A stretch of DNA of 64,000 nt from Deinococcus terrestris (GTDB lineage Bacteria > Deinococcota > Deinococci > Deinococcales > Deinococcaceae): positions 310,001-374,000 of the forward strand of contig NZ_WBSL01000002.1 in the NCBI RefSeq assembly GCF_009377345.1. The letters are read 5' to 3'. The stretch's first letter is position 1. The number at the start of each line of letters is the position of its first letter. Shown one piece after another: positions 8,345-30,696 of this stretch. The notes below the pieces were generated by a model. The model made no database searches. It was given only the letters and a program-made list of their open reading frames with translations, and was not told the origin of the DNA. The position numbers and the translations under genes are program-made.

Positions 8345-10066
8345 ATGTCGCCCGCCGACCGCCGCCCCGGTTCCCCCATCCCCGTCAGCCCCGCCGAGTG
8401 GGACGCTTCCGTTCAGGCTCTGCTGACGGTGGGGCGAGCGGAGGACGCCCTCCAGACCCTCGCGCGGGCGGCGGAGGCGGCCACGCAGCCTGCCCGCTTC
8501 GGGGAACTGCTGGAGTTGTTCCTGACGCTGCCCCCAGAAGCGCGGGAGAGTCGGGAGGGGGTGCGGCTGCATCTGCGGCTGCTGGGCAACGTGCGCCCGG
8601 CAGGCGAGGTGCGGCAGTTGGTCGAGTGGGCGCTGGGGCAGGGGCTGGAGGCCCCCTTCATCCACGCCATTCATGCCTGGGCACTGGCCCAGGAGGGCGA
8701 GTATGCCGGGGCACTCGCGGTCGCCGACCGTGCCCTCGCCGGGGAGGCGCAACTGGCTCCCCACGAGGCGGGGGCGGCGTGGCGGGTGCGGGGCCGCTCG
8801 CTGGCGCATCTGGGGCGGGAAGGGTGGCAAGCGGCGTTCACGCGGGCGGCGACCTTTGCCCAGGGCCGGGCGCTGGGCATCCTGCGGATGGAGGAAGGGG
8901 CGCTGTTGGGCCGCTCGGGGGACCAGACGGGGGCGCTGCGGGCCTACGCCGAGGCGCTGACCCTTTTCCGGCACGACGGGCGACACCGGGCCTGGACCCT
9001 ACACAACATGGGGCTGGCCTGCCTGGTGTCGGGGCGCTTCGGGGAGGCCGAGGGCTATTTCGCACGGGTTGCGGCGATTCGCCGGGGCGCCGAGGGTGCC
9101 CGCGCCCGCGCGTGGTGTGGGCAGGCGGCGGCGCGGCGGGCGCTGGGCGAGTGGGCACGGGCGGCGGCCCTCTACCGTCAGGCGGCGGCCGAGGCCGAGC
9201 GGCAGGGCGACCCCGACGACGTGCGGCAGGCCCTGCGCGGGCTGGGGCACACCCTGCGCCTGTCCGGGCAGACCTTCGCGGCCCTCGAACCGTTGACCCA
9301 GGCGACCCGCGCCACGCCCGGCGACCGCGCCTCGGGAACCTCCTGGGTCCAGGTGGACCTCGCCGCCGCCTACGCCGCGCTGGGGCAAGCCGAGCGGGCC
9401 GAGGCCGCGCTCGCCCTCACCGGGCCGCTGGAGGGTGAGGACGCCGACCGCGCCCGCATTGTGCGGGCCGAACTCGCCCGGCAGCGGGGAGACCAGGAAA
9501 AGGCGCTGCAATTGCTGCGGCCCCTGGACCCCGGCACCCTCTGGGCGAGAGAGGAGGCGCACGCCTTTCCGGAGCTGTTCGCGCTGCTCTCGGTGGCGGG
9601 TCTGCCCACCCCGGCCCCCCTTCCCCGCCCGGCCCGCACGGTGGTCCGGGTGCGGGCGATGGGCACCCCGCGCGTGGAGGTCGGCGGGCGCCCGGTGCCC
9701 CTGGGCGGCCCCGGCCTCGCGGTGCTGTGTGCGCTGCTGGATGGGGGCGGCGAGGGCCTGACCGACCTGCTCGCGGAGGTCGTGGACGACGGCACTCCCC
9801 GTCTGCCCCGGCTTCAGCGCCAGCGCGTTTCGGCCGCGGTGCGGGCGGTGCGGGACGCCCTCGGGTGGCCGGAGAGCATTGGGAGCGTGCCCGGTGGCTA
9901 CCGCCTAGACCCCGCCGCTGAATGGCACTACGACGTGGCGGAAGCACTGCGGCGGGGCGACCCAGTCGAAACCTTCCTGCCGGGGGTTGCACTTCCCTGG
10001 GTACTCGCCCGCGAACAGGAGCTGAGGCAGGCGGACGCAAATTGTCTGAGTGTCCAGACCGAATAG
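8345..10066 (+). CDS. TPR-repeat transcriptional regulator with C-terminal SARP/OmpR-type winged helix
   Basis: 573 residues. Residues about 10-420 are helical TPR-like repeats rich in Ala and Leu (for example AWTLHNMGLACLVSGRFGEA). Residues about 440-540 match the winged-helix layout of SARP/BTAD or OmpR-type regulators: MGTPRVEVGGRPVPL, then RVSAAVRAVRDALGW and a final GGYRL beta-hairpin. Unlike classical SARPs the DNA-binding part is at the C terminus. TPR domains in regulators commonly bind peptides or proteins, which fits the secreted-peptide gene just upstream. It lies between array 1 and the WYL regulator. Its target is unknown; control of the CRISPR block is possible from position only. 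Confidence 0.75.
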   Translation: MSPADRRPGSPIPVSPAEWDASVQALLTVGRAEDALQTLARAAEAATQPARFGELLELFLTLPPEARESREGVRLHLRLLGNVRPAGEVRQLVEWALGQGLEAPFIHAIHAWALAQEGEYAGALAVADRALAGEAQLAPHEAGAAWRVRGRSLAHLGREGWQAAFTRAATFAQGRALGILRMEEGALLGRSGDQTGALRAYAEALTLFRHDGRHRAWTLHNMGLACLVSGRFGEAEGYFARVAAIRRGAEGARARAWCGQAAARRALGEWARAAALYRQAAAEAERQGDPDDVRQALRGLGHTLRLSGQTFAALEPLTQATRATPGDRASGTSWVQVDLAAAYAALGQAERAEAALALTGPLEGEDADRARIVRAELARQRGDQEKALQLLRPLDPGTLWAREEAHAFPELFALLSVAGLPTPAPLPRPARTVVRVRAMGTPRVEVGGRPVPLGGPGLAVLCALLDGGGEGLTDLLAEVVDDGTPRLPRLQRQRVSAAVRAVRDALGWPESIGSVPGGYRLDPAAEWHYDVAEALRRGDPVETFLPGVALPWVLAREQELRQADANCLSVQTE

Positions 10067-10101
10067 TCCTGGGAGCGACACTCACGCGACAGCCTCCCGG
10101 C

Positions 10102-10120
10102 ATCCTCCGCGTTGGAGGAT
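10102..10120 (+). promoter_or_regulatory. Perfect inverted repeat covering the WYL gene's ribosome-binding site
   Basis: ATCCTCC (10102-10108), a 5-nt loop, then GGAGGAT (10114-10120). The right arm contains the SD sequence GGAGG of the GTG at 10125. In RNA the hairpin would hide the ribosome site; in DNA it is a possible operator. Confidence 0.6.
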
Positions 10121-10124
10121 CACC

Positions 10125-11204
10125 GTGGGCGAGCCCCAGCAGACACATCCCGACACCGACCTTCCGACCCCTACGGCACCCCGACCCCTGCCCCGGCAGC
10201 CCCTGGTGTGGAACCGCGCCAAACGCCTCGCCGCGCTGGCTGACAAGCTGAGGCAGGCGCCGCGCACGACCGAACAACTCGCCGCTCACTTCGGCGTGAC
10301 CCGGCGCAGCATCCAGCGGGACCTGCTGGCGCTTTCCCAGATGGAGCACCGGGTGACCCGCGACCACCGGGGGGCCTATCACATCCCGCAGGGGGGCCGG
10401 GCGCTTGGCCCCGCCGAGGCGCTGGCCGTGTATACCGCCGTGCGGCTGCTGCACCACCACGCGCCCGTGACGAGCGGGCACTACCTCAGCGCCCTGGAAA
10501 CCATTGCGGGCAACCTGCCGCAGCACCTGCGTCATCTGCTGCACCGCTCGCTGCTGGACACCGGAGCCACCCACGCGACCGACCGCGCCCTCGATTTTGT
10601 GGCCGCCGCGTGGACGAACCGGGAAGTTCTGCGCTTCGACTACCGCAAGCCCGGCGGCGAAGTCGAGCGCGGCAATGAGCTGGAGGTCTACTTCGTGGAG
10701 ATCAGCCGCGACAACCTCGCGCCCTATGTGATCGGGCAGGAGACCCGGCACCGGCAGGCCATCCGCACCTTCAAGGTGAGCCGGATGGAGAATTTTGCCC
10801 GGCTGGAGCGGACCTACGACATCCCCGAGGACTTTGACCCCCGTGACTACCTGTCGGACGCCTGGGGCGTGATCGGCGGCAAGAACCCCGTCACGGTGCG
10901 GGTGCGCTTCGCCCCGGAAGCGGCCTACCGCGTGCTGGAGGGCGGCTACCCCAACGCCACGCGGGTGGACACCACCCTGATCCACCGTGACGGCAGCGTC
11001 GAACTCGACATTCGTGCCGGGGCCGACGCCAGCGGCCTGCCGCGCGAGCTGATTCCATTTCTGCTGGGCTGGGGACCGAGGGTCGAGGTCCTTTCGCCGC
11101 CCCACGTCCGCGAACACTGGCTGAATGAGCTGCGGGCTGCCCTGGCCCGGCACGACCCGACCTATCCGGGAGCGCTGCTGGATGCGATGGAGGGGAGGCG
11201 GTAG
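10125..11204 (+). CDS. WYL-domain transcriptional regulator with N-terminal HTH
   Basis: 359 residues. An HTH (about 25-80: QAPRTTEQLAAHFGVTRRSI) is followed by a WYL-type ligand-binding domain (about 130-260, with NLAPYVIGQETRHRQAIRTF) and a C-terminal WCX-like extension. WYL proteins are often found with CRISPR-cas and other defence loci, where they can repress or activate by sensing nucleic acids or nucleotides. It is convergent with cas3, with only 8 nt between the stop codons. The frame is open further upstream, but GTG 10125 has GGAGG 6 nt before it. That ribosome site lies inside a 7-bp perfect hairpin, so translation may be controlled. Confidence 0.85.
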   Translation: MGEPQQTHPDTDLPTPTAPRPLPRQPLVWNRAKRLAALADKLRQAPRTTEQLAAHFGVTRRSIQRDLLALSQMEHRVTRDHRGAYHIPQGGRALGPAEALAVYTAVRLLHHHAPVTSGHYLSALETIAGNLPQHLRHLLHRSLLDTGATHATDRALDFVAAAWTNREVLRFDYRKPGGEVERGNELEVYFVEISRDNLAPYVIGQETRHRQAIRTFKVSRMENFARLERTYDIPEDFDPRDYLSDAWGVIGGKNPVTVRVRFAPEAAYRVLEGGYPNATRVDTTLIHRDGSVELDIRAGADASGLPRELIPFLLGWGPRVEVLSPPHVREHWLNELRAALARHDPTYPGALLDAMEGRR

Positions 11205-11212
11205 GAGGAGCC

Positions 11213-14098
<2,886 letters not shown>

Positions 14099-14104
14099 GC
14101 GCGG

Positions 14105-14110
14105 AGGGTA
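14105..14110 (-). promoter_or_regulatory. cas3: -10 box of leaderless cas3
   Basis: TACCCT on the minus strand, 6 nt before the cas3 ATG. No good -35 element is visible, unlike the divergent cas operon promoter. Confidence 0.5.
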
Positions 14111-14220
14111 CATGGGAGGGGCGACGAAATCGGTCGCAAATCCAGTATCCAGGCGGCTGCTAAAATCTTCTGGTTCCTCAAAACTTGGGGATGGCCCGAG
14201 AGGGCTAAGAGCTTGTAGGT

Positions 14221-14238
14221 TCCCCTCTTCCGAGGGGA
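14221..14238. other. Small perfect hairpin between cas3 and the cas operon promoter
   Basis: TCCCCTC, loop TTCC, GAGGGGA: a 7-bp stem about 110 nt upstream of the cas3 -10 box and about 40 nt upstream of the cas operon -35 box. It could be an operator for either side. No T run follows, so it is not a typical terminator. Confidence 0.4.
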
Positions 14239-14275
14239 TGCGCCCGCTCACCTCGTAGAAGAGAGGTCTAAGGGC

Positions 14276-14304
14276 TTGACAAGCACCTGAAGACCGAGTA
14301 ATTT
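14276..14304 (+). promoter_or_regulatory. Consensus promoter of the cas (Cascade) operon
   Basis: A perfect TTGACA (14276-14281), exactly 17 nt, then TAATTT (14299-14304). It is the best sigma-70-type promoter seen in the window. Transcription would start near 14311, giving a leader of about 135 nt before the small gene at 14446 and about 400 nt before cse1. Confidence 0.75.
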
Positions 14305-14321
14305 TACAACAGCAAAGAGGA

Positions 14322-14367
14322 TCGGGGGGCGTAAATGCCTCAGATTGCCGTCTGAAGCGCCCCCCGA
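14322..14367 (+). promoter_or_regulatory. Structured 5' leader RNA element of the cas operon
   Basis: A perfect 10-bp outer stem TCGGGGGGCG (14322-14331) pairs with CGCCCCCCGA (14358-14367). The 26 nt between hold a second small stem TCAGA/TCTGA. It begins about 11 nt after the predicted transcription start. It is followed by CCCCTTTGC, not a clean T tract. An attenuator, RNA-stabilising hairpin or protein site is possible. Confidence 0.55.
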
Positions 14368-14445
14368 CCCCTTTGCAGCGGTCCTATTTCTGCCCTCTAA
14401 CAATAGCGCACCCGAGGGCATGCATTCCATGCGCCGGAGGAATAT

Positions 14446-14604
14446 ATGTTCACTGAGGAAGAGATTTTTGAGATGCTCCTAGCTGCGATACGCCGGGCAC
14501 ACTTACGGCATCCTCGCAACGCTACCGACTTCAGTAAGTACCTTCAGGCGGAAATGAGCTTGGAGCTTGCTGAGGCTTGGGGCCGCGCCAGGGGCTACTG
14601 CTAG
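14446..14604 (+). CDS. Small protein, 52 residues, between the cas promoter and cse1
   Basis: ATG 14446 follows GGAGG (14436-14440) with 5-nt spacing, so translation is plausible. The product (starts MFTEEEIFEMLLAAIRRAHL, ends AEAWGRARGYC) is predicted helical and charged, with no signal sequence. I recognise no family. It is the first gene after the cas operon promoter and ends 112 nt before cse1, so it should be co-transcribed with Cascade. Codons such as CTA, ATA and TTA are unusual for this GC-rich genome, as is the whole 14281-14640 stretch (about 53% G+C by hand count). It could be a regulator or accessory of the system, a phage-derived gene, or a leader ORF. Confidence 0.55.
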   Translation: MFTEEEIFEMLLAAIRRAHLRHPRNATDFSKYLQAEMSLELAEAWGRARGYC

Positions 14605-14630
14605 GTTTTAGATTTACATGGATGTACTCA

Positions 14631-14685
14631 AGTTATCTGCCGGTTGTCTCCTCGCTACGGTGTGTGCGACATCCGGCAGACAGCT
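14631..14685 (+). promoter_or_regulatory. Long imperfect palindrome upstream of cse1
   Basis: Arms 14631-14648 and 14668-14685 match at 15 of 18 positions, with the 13-nt core TCTGCCGGTTGTC against GACATCCGGCAGA. The loop is 19 nt. It lies between the small gene and the cse1 ribosome site. It can act as an RNA hairpin within the operon or as a binding site for a dimeric regulator such as the nearby WYL protein. Confidence 0.6.
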
Positions 14686-14716
14686 ACACATGAGGATGGT
14701 CCCTCGGAGGTAGACC

Positions 14717-16419
<1,703 letters not shown>

Positions 16420-16423
<4 letters not shown>

Positions 16424-17069
16424 CCAAGCAAGTGGCGGATGACCGCCCCGCCCGCTTTGTGGCCGAGCTTTCCCGGCTGGAACGCGGCCCCCTCGCACAG
16501 CTTCGGCGGGGGCTGGGCGGCGACGAGCGCGGCGTGTATTGGCTGGAGGGGCTGTATACCCGCACCGGCTACGGCACGGCGGAATCCTATCAGAAAGAGG
16601 CTCTGCAACTCGTCGCGGGCCTGTACGCCCTCAAACCTCAGGCCCGGCAGGATGAGGGCGACGCGGCGGAGATAGAAACGGCGCCCGCCGGGAACGCCGA
16701 CGCGGAGAAAGGCCCCTCCATCGGCCTGCTGATGGGCAGGCTCTACCTCGCCCAAGGCAGCCGCCCCAGCACCGAGAAACGTTTCCTGGCACTGCTGGAC
16801 GCCGACCGCGACGGCCTGAACTACCAGATGCGGCAGGCGGTGACCCTGCTCGCCACCGAGGACCTCACGCCCGACTGGGTGCGCCTGACCAGGAACCTCC
16901 TGTACTGGGGCGACCGCGTGCGCCGCGAGTGGGCGCAGGACTTCTACCGCGAGATCAGTCGGGAGGCCAAGGCGCAGACCGAGGCGTCTTCCACAGCCCC
17001 CTCGGATGAGGCGCTGCCCGCCCCCACCCCCTCTTCCCAATCCGGCGACGACGCCGACGGAGACAGGTT

Positions 17070-17073
<4 letters not shown>
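16420..17073 (+). CDS. casB: Cse2 (CasB), small subunit of Cascade
   Basis: 217 residues, all helical, with the family's positively charged surface motifs ([22 protein letters not shown] near the N terminus; [13 protein letters not shown] later). Two copies line the belly of Cascade and hold the displaced DNA strand. It is longer than the E. coli protein (about 160) because of an insert near residues 75-95 and a disordered acidic tail from about 185 ([20 protein letters not shown]). ATG 16420 overlaps the cse1 stop and the gene's own stop overlaps the cas7 ATG, so the three are translationally coupled. Confidence 0.9.
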
Positions 17074-18221
<1,148 letters not shown>

Positions 18222-18223
18222 CG

Positions 18224-18918
18224 GTGGCGACCCTGCTGCTGCGGCTGGTCGCCCCCATGCAGGCCTGGGGCACGCGCAGCCGCTTCGACGACCGCGACAC
18301 CGAGGCCGAGCCGAGCCGTTCGGGGGTGCTGGGCCTGTGTGCGGCGGCGCTGGGCATCGACCGCGCCGAGCCGATGGAGCACCTGACCCGCCTGCGCTTC
18401 GGCGTGCGGGTGGACCGCGAGGGAGTGGTGGGCACCGACTACCACACCGCTCAACTGCGCCCCGGCGACCCGAAGACGAGGACGGATGTGACCCGCCGCG
18501 CCTACCTCGCCGACGCCGCGTTCTGGGCCGGGCTGGAGGGGAACCGGGGGGTGCTAGCCGAGTTGCACGCCGCCTTGAAAAACCCGCACTGGCCGCTGTC
18601 GCTGGGACGGAGGGCCTTTCAACCCAGCCTGCCCATCTTCGCTGAGCCTCCGCTGGACCTGCCGCTGTGGGAGGCGCTGCTGACCGCCCCCAGCCTGCGC
18701 CGCGAGGATGACGCCGAGCCTTACCGCCTGGTACTGGACCGGGAGGCGGTGCCGGAGGGTGAGCGGGGCCGCGCTTCCCCCTCCCGGCGCCAGGACGTGC
18801 CCGACGGTCCCTTCGTCCGGCGGCGTTATGTGTCGCGCGACGTGCTGACGGTGACGGTGCCCCTGACCCCGGACCCCGACCCCTGGCTGCGGCTGTCTCC
18901 CTCCGAGGAGGTGGGCGC

Positions 18919-18922
<4 letters not shown>
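18224..18922 (+). CDS. casD: Cas5e (CasD), crRNA 5'-handle-binding subunit of Cascade
   Basis: 232 residues. It starts with [20 protein letters not shown], the classic Cas5 N-terminal RAMP signature, and contains [16 protein letters not shown] and [14 protein letters not shown]. It caps the backbone at the crRNA 5' end; one copy per complex. The start codon is GTG at 18224, 2 nt after the cas7 stop. The end overlaps the cas6e start (TTGA). Confidence 0.93.
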
Positions 18923-19554
<632 letters not shown>

Positions 19555-19576
19555 GCCTTTTTTCAGGAGGTACTTC

Positions 19577-24851
<5,275 letters not shown>

Positions 24852-24920
24852 ACCTTGGTCGCGCCGCTCACCCTGCGGCATTCGCCCCCAAATCCCTATT
24901 TCACTCCACGCCTCCCGGAC

Positions 24921-25868
<948 letters not shown>

Positions 25869-26001
25869 AGCCGGGCCTCCGGGCAGGGGTGGTGAAAGGC
25901 GGGCGGGGCGGGGCGGGCGAGCCTGAAAACCATCAGGCCCACAGCCTAGTGCATTGGCTCCCGCTGCACTCGCCCTACCTGCCCTGGGGGTGGCGGCACC
26001 G

Positions 26002-26007
26002 TATCCT
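26002..26007 (+). promoter_or_regulatory. -10 box of leaderless HK-B
   Basis: TATCCT ends 6 nt before the ATG at 26014. Confidence 0.5.
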
Positions 26008-26013
26008 GCCCGC

Positions 26014-28848
<2,835 letters not shown>

Positions 28849-28866
28849 CCCGCCCCGCCCGGCGGC

Positions 28867-28872
28867 TAGGCT
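28867..28872 (+). promoter_or_regulatory. -10 box of leaderless secreted-protein gene
   Basis: TAGGCT ends 6 nt before the ATG at 28879. Confidence 0.5.
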
Positions 28873-28878
28873 GAGGCC

Positions 28879-29769
28879 ATGCCCAGGCGAATCCTGCCCA
28901 CGGCCTTCCTCGTGGGGGCCATGTCCCTGTCTCCCGTCCTCGCGCAACCTGCCCCGGCTTCATCCGCCGCCGCCCCGTCCGCCGAGCAGTCGGCACAGCT
29001 CGTCGAGCGCTTGCTGCGCAGCATGACCGGACCGAACGGGGACACCCAGGTCACCTACGGGGCGGTGCCCGGCACGTTGCCGCTGCGCCTCGCGCCGCCG
29101 CTGGAGGTTCTCGCCAGCGTCCGCACGGGCCAGAGTGGGGGCGGCTACGTCTACTGGCGCATTCTGGCCGGGAGCGCTCTGCCCGCCGAGGAAACCCGCG
29201 CAGCCCTGCAAAAGAGCCTGGAGGCGAGCGGCTGGAAGCCCCAGCCCTTCTACGGCCCGCCTATCGGCTTCGCCACCCAGCAGACGGCCCGCAATCAGGG
29301 CTTCTACCGCGAGGGGGGCACCAACTTCGTCCTGAATGCCAACCTCGTCGAGCGGGGGGGCCGCACCGAGATCGAACTGGGCGTCAACGTGGTGTCCGCG
29401 CAGGCCATCGCCAACCTGAAAAAAGCGCCCACCTACCGCCCGCAGTCCAGCCTGCCGCTGTTGAGGGCGTTTCCCGGCGCCACGGTGAAGGGCGGGTACA
29501 CGCCCACTTTCCCCAACGGCTCCATCAGCTCGGCCCACGTGCAGACCCCCCGTCCGGCGGGCGAGGTCTTCAACTTTTACTCGGCGCAGCTCAAGGCCGC
29601 CGGGTGGAAGGCCCGCACCGACACCACCGACGGCCCCCTGCGGGTGGTGACCTACAGCCTGCGCGACCTCAACGGGCGCGAGGCGCTGGGCACCCTGGGC
29701 CTCCGCCCCTGGGAGAAGGAGGGGGGCGGCTACGTGCTGACCGTTAGCGTGCAGGGGTTCAAGCCCTGA
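28879..29769 (+). CDS. Secreted protein of unknown function
   Basis: 296 residues with an N-terminal signal peptide (PRRILPTAFLVGAMSLSPV, cut probably after VLAQ). The mature protein seems to contain two similar halves: each has a helix ending in a Trp-Lys pair (LQKSLEASGWKPQPF near residue 112; FYSAQLKAAGWKARTD near residue 235) after a segment about loose gating of a hydrophobic core. I recognise no named family. It stands alone 30 nt after HK-B but has its own -10 box. Confidence 0.65.
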   Translation: MPRRILPTAFLVGAMSLSPVLAQPAPASSAAAPSAEQSAQLVERLLRSMTGPNGDTQVTYGAVPGTLPLRLAPPLEVLASVRTGQSGGGYVYWRILAGSALPAEETRAALQKSLEASGWKPQPFYGPPIGFATQQTARNQGFYREGGTNFVLNANLVERGGRTEIELGVNVVSAQAIANLKKAPTYRPQSSLPLLRAFPGATVKGGYTPTFPNGSISSAHVQTPRPAGEVFNFYSAQLKAAGWKARTDTTDGPLRVVTYSLRDLNGREALGTLGLRPWEKEGGGYVLTVSVQGFKP

Positions 29770-29805
29770 GCGGGTGTGGGGGCGGCAGGGCGCCGAGTGC
29801 CGCCC

Positions 29806-29811
29806 TATACT
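29806..29811 (+). promoter_or_regulatory. -10 box of the hydrolase-BVMO-SDR operon
   Basis: TATACT ends 9 nt before the GTG at 29821; no SD site is present. Confidence 0.5.
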
Positions 29812-29820
29812 GCCCCCACC

Positions 29821-30696
29821 GTGCAACCTGCCCCCCCGCTCGCCGGGCCGACCCCGGCCCTGCCCCCGCCCGCCTTTCTGGACGTGTCCGGCGTCCGCAC
29901 CCGCCACGTTCAGGCCGGCAGCGGCCCGCCGGTCGTCTTGCTGCACGGCATCGGCCGCAGCCTGGAAGACTGGTCGGAGACGGTGGGGCCGCTCGCCGCG
30001 CGGCATGCGGTCTACGCCCCCGACCTGATCGGCTTCGGCCTGACCGACAAGCCCGACGTGCCCTACACGCTGGCGGGGCTGGCGCGGTTCGTGCGGCATT
30101 ACCTGGATGCGGTGGGGGAGACCCGGCCCGTCACGTTGGTCGGCAACTCGCTGGGTGGGGCGGTCGCCGCACAGTTCGCGCTGCTGTTTCCCGAGCGGAC
30201 GCGGGCGCTGGTCCTCGTGAACAGCGCGGGCTTCGGCCAGAGCGTGACCCTGGCCCTGCGGCTGGCGACCGTGCCCCGGCTGGGCGAGGTGCTGCTGCGG
30301 CCTTCGCCGCGTTCGGCGCGGCGCACGGTGGCGAGCTTGTTCCACGACCCCCGGCACGTCACCCCCGAGCGGGTGCGCTGGGCCGAGCACTTGGGGCGGC
30401 AACCCGGCGCGGCGCGGGCCTTCCTGCGGGTGGCGCGGCACCTGGGCACGTGGCGGGGCATCCACCCGCAGTGGCGGCGCACCCTGGCCGGGGACCTCGC
30501 GGGGCGGAAGCTTCCCACCCTGATCGTGTGGGGCGAGCGCGACCTTATCTTGCCCGCCGCGCATCTGGAGGAGGCCCGGCGCCTGTACCCCCACGCCCGC
30601 ACCCACCTCTTTCCCGAGACCGGCCATGTCCCGCAGATCGAGCGGGCGGCCGACTTTCACCGCCTCGTGCTGGAGTTTCTGGAGGAACAGGCATGA
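29821..30696 (+). CDS. Alpha/beta hydrolase, probable esterase
   Basis: 291 residues of the alpha/beta-hydrolase fold. The oxyanion motif LLHGIGRSLEDW, nucleophile elbow VGNSLGGAVA, acid in VWGERDLILP and catalytic His in TGHVPQIE are all present. It is the first gene of a three-gene operon with a Baeyer-Villiger monooxygenase and an SDR; an esterase or lactonase that opens the oxygenation product would fit. GTG 29821 is chosen because the -10 box lies directly upstream and the Pro-rich N terminus beyond it is not conserved-looking. Its stop overlaps the next start (ATGA). Confidence 0.85.
   Translation: MQPAPPLAGPTPALPPPAFLDVSGVRTRHVQAGSGPPVVLLHGIGRSLEDWSETVGPLAARHAVYAPDLIGFGLTDKPDVPYTLAGLARFVRHYLDAVGETRPVTLVGNSLGGAVAAQFALLFPERTRALVLVNSAGFGQSVTLALRLATVPRLGEVLLRPSPRSARRTVASLFHDPRHVTPERVRWAEHLGRQPGAARAFLRVARHLGTWRGIHPQWRRTLAGDLAGRKLPTLIVWGERDLILPAAHLEEARRLYPHARTHLFPETGHVPQIERAADFHRLVLEFLEEQA

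Noticed and set aside
7757..8986. 409-codon minus-strand frame over the peptide and TPR regulator genes
   Set aside because: It is antisense to better supported genes and lacks a ribosome site or recognisable motifs.
14248..14430. 60-codon minus-strand frame in the cas3-cse1 gap
   Set aside because: It overlaps the cas promoter and leader hairpin and has no ribosome site.
14675..14703. A full stray CRISPR repeat upstream of cse1
   Set aside because: Only the right 13 positions match (11 of 13); the left 16 match at 2. Kept as a handle-like tail in the findings, not as a repeat.
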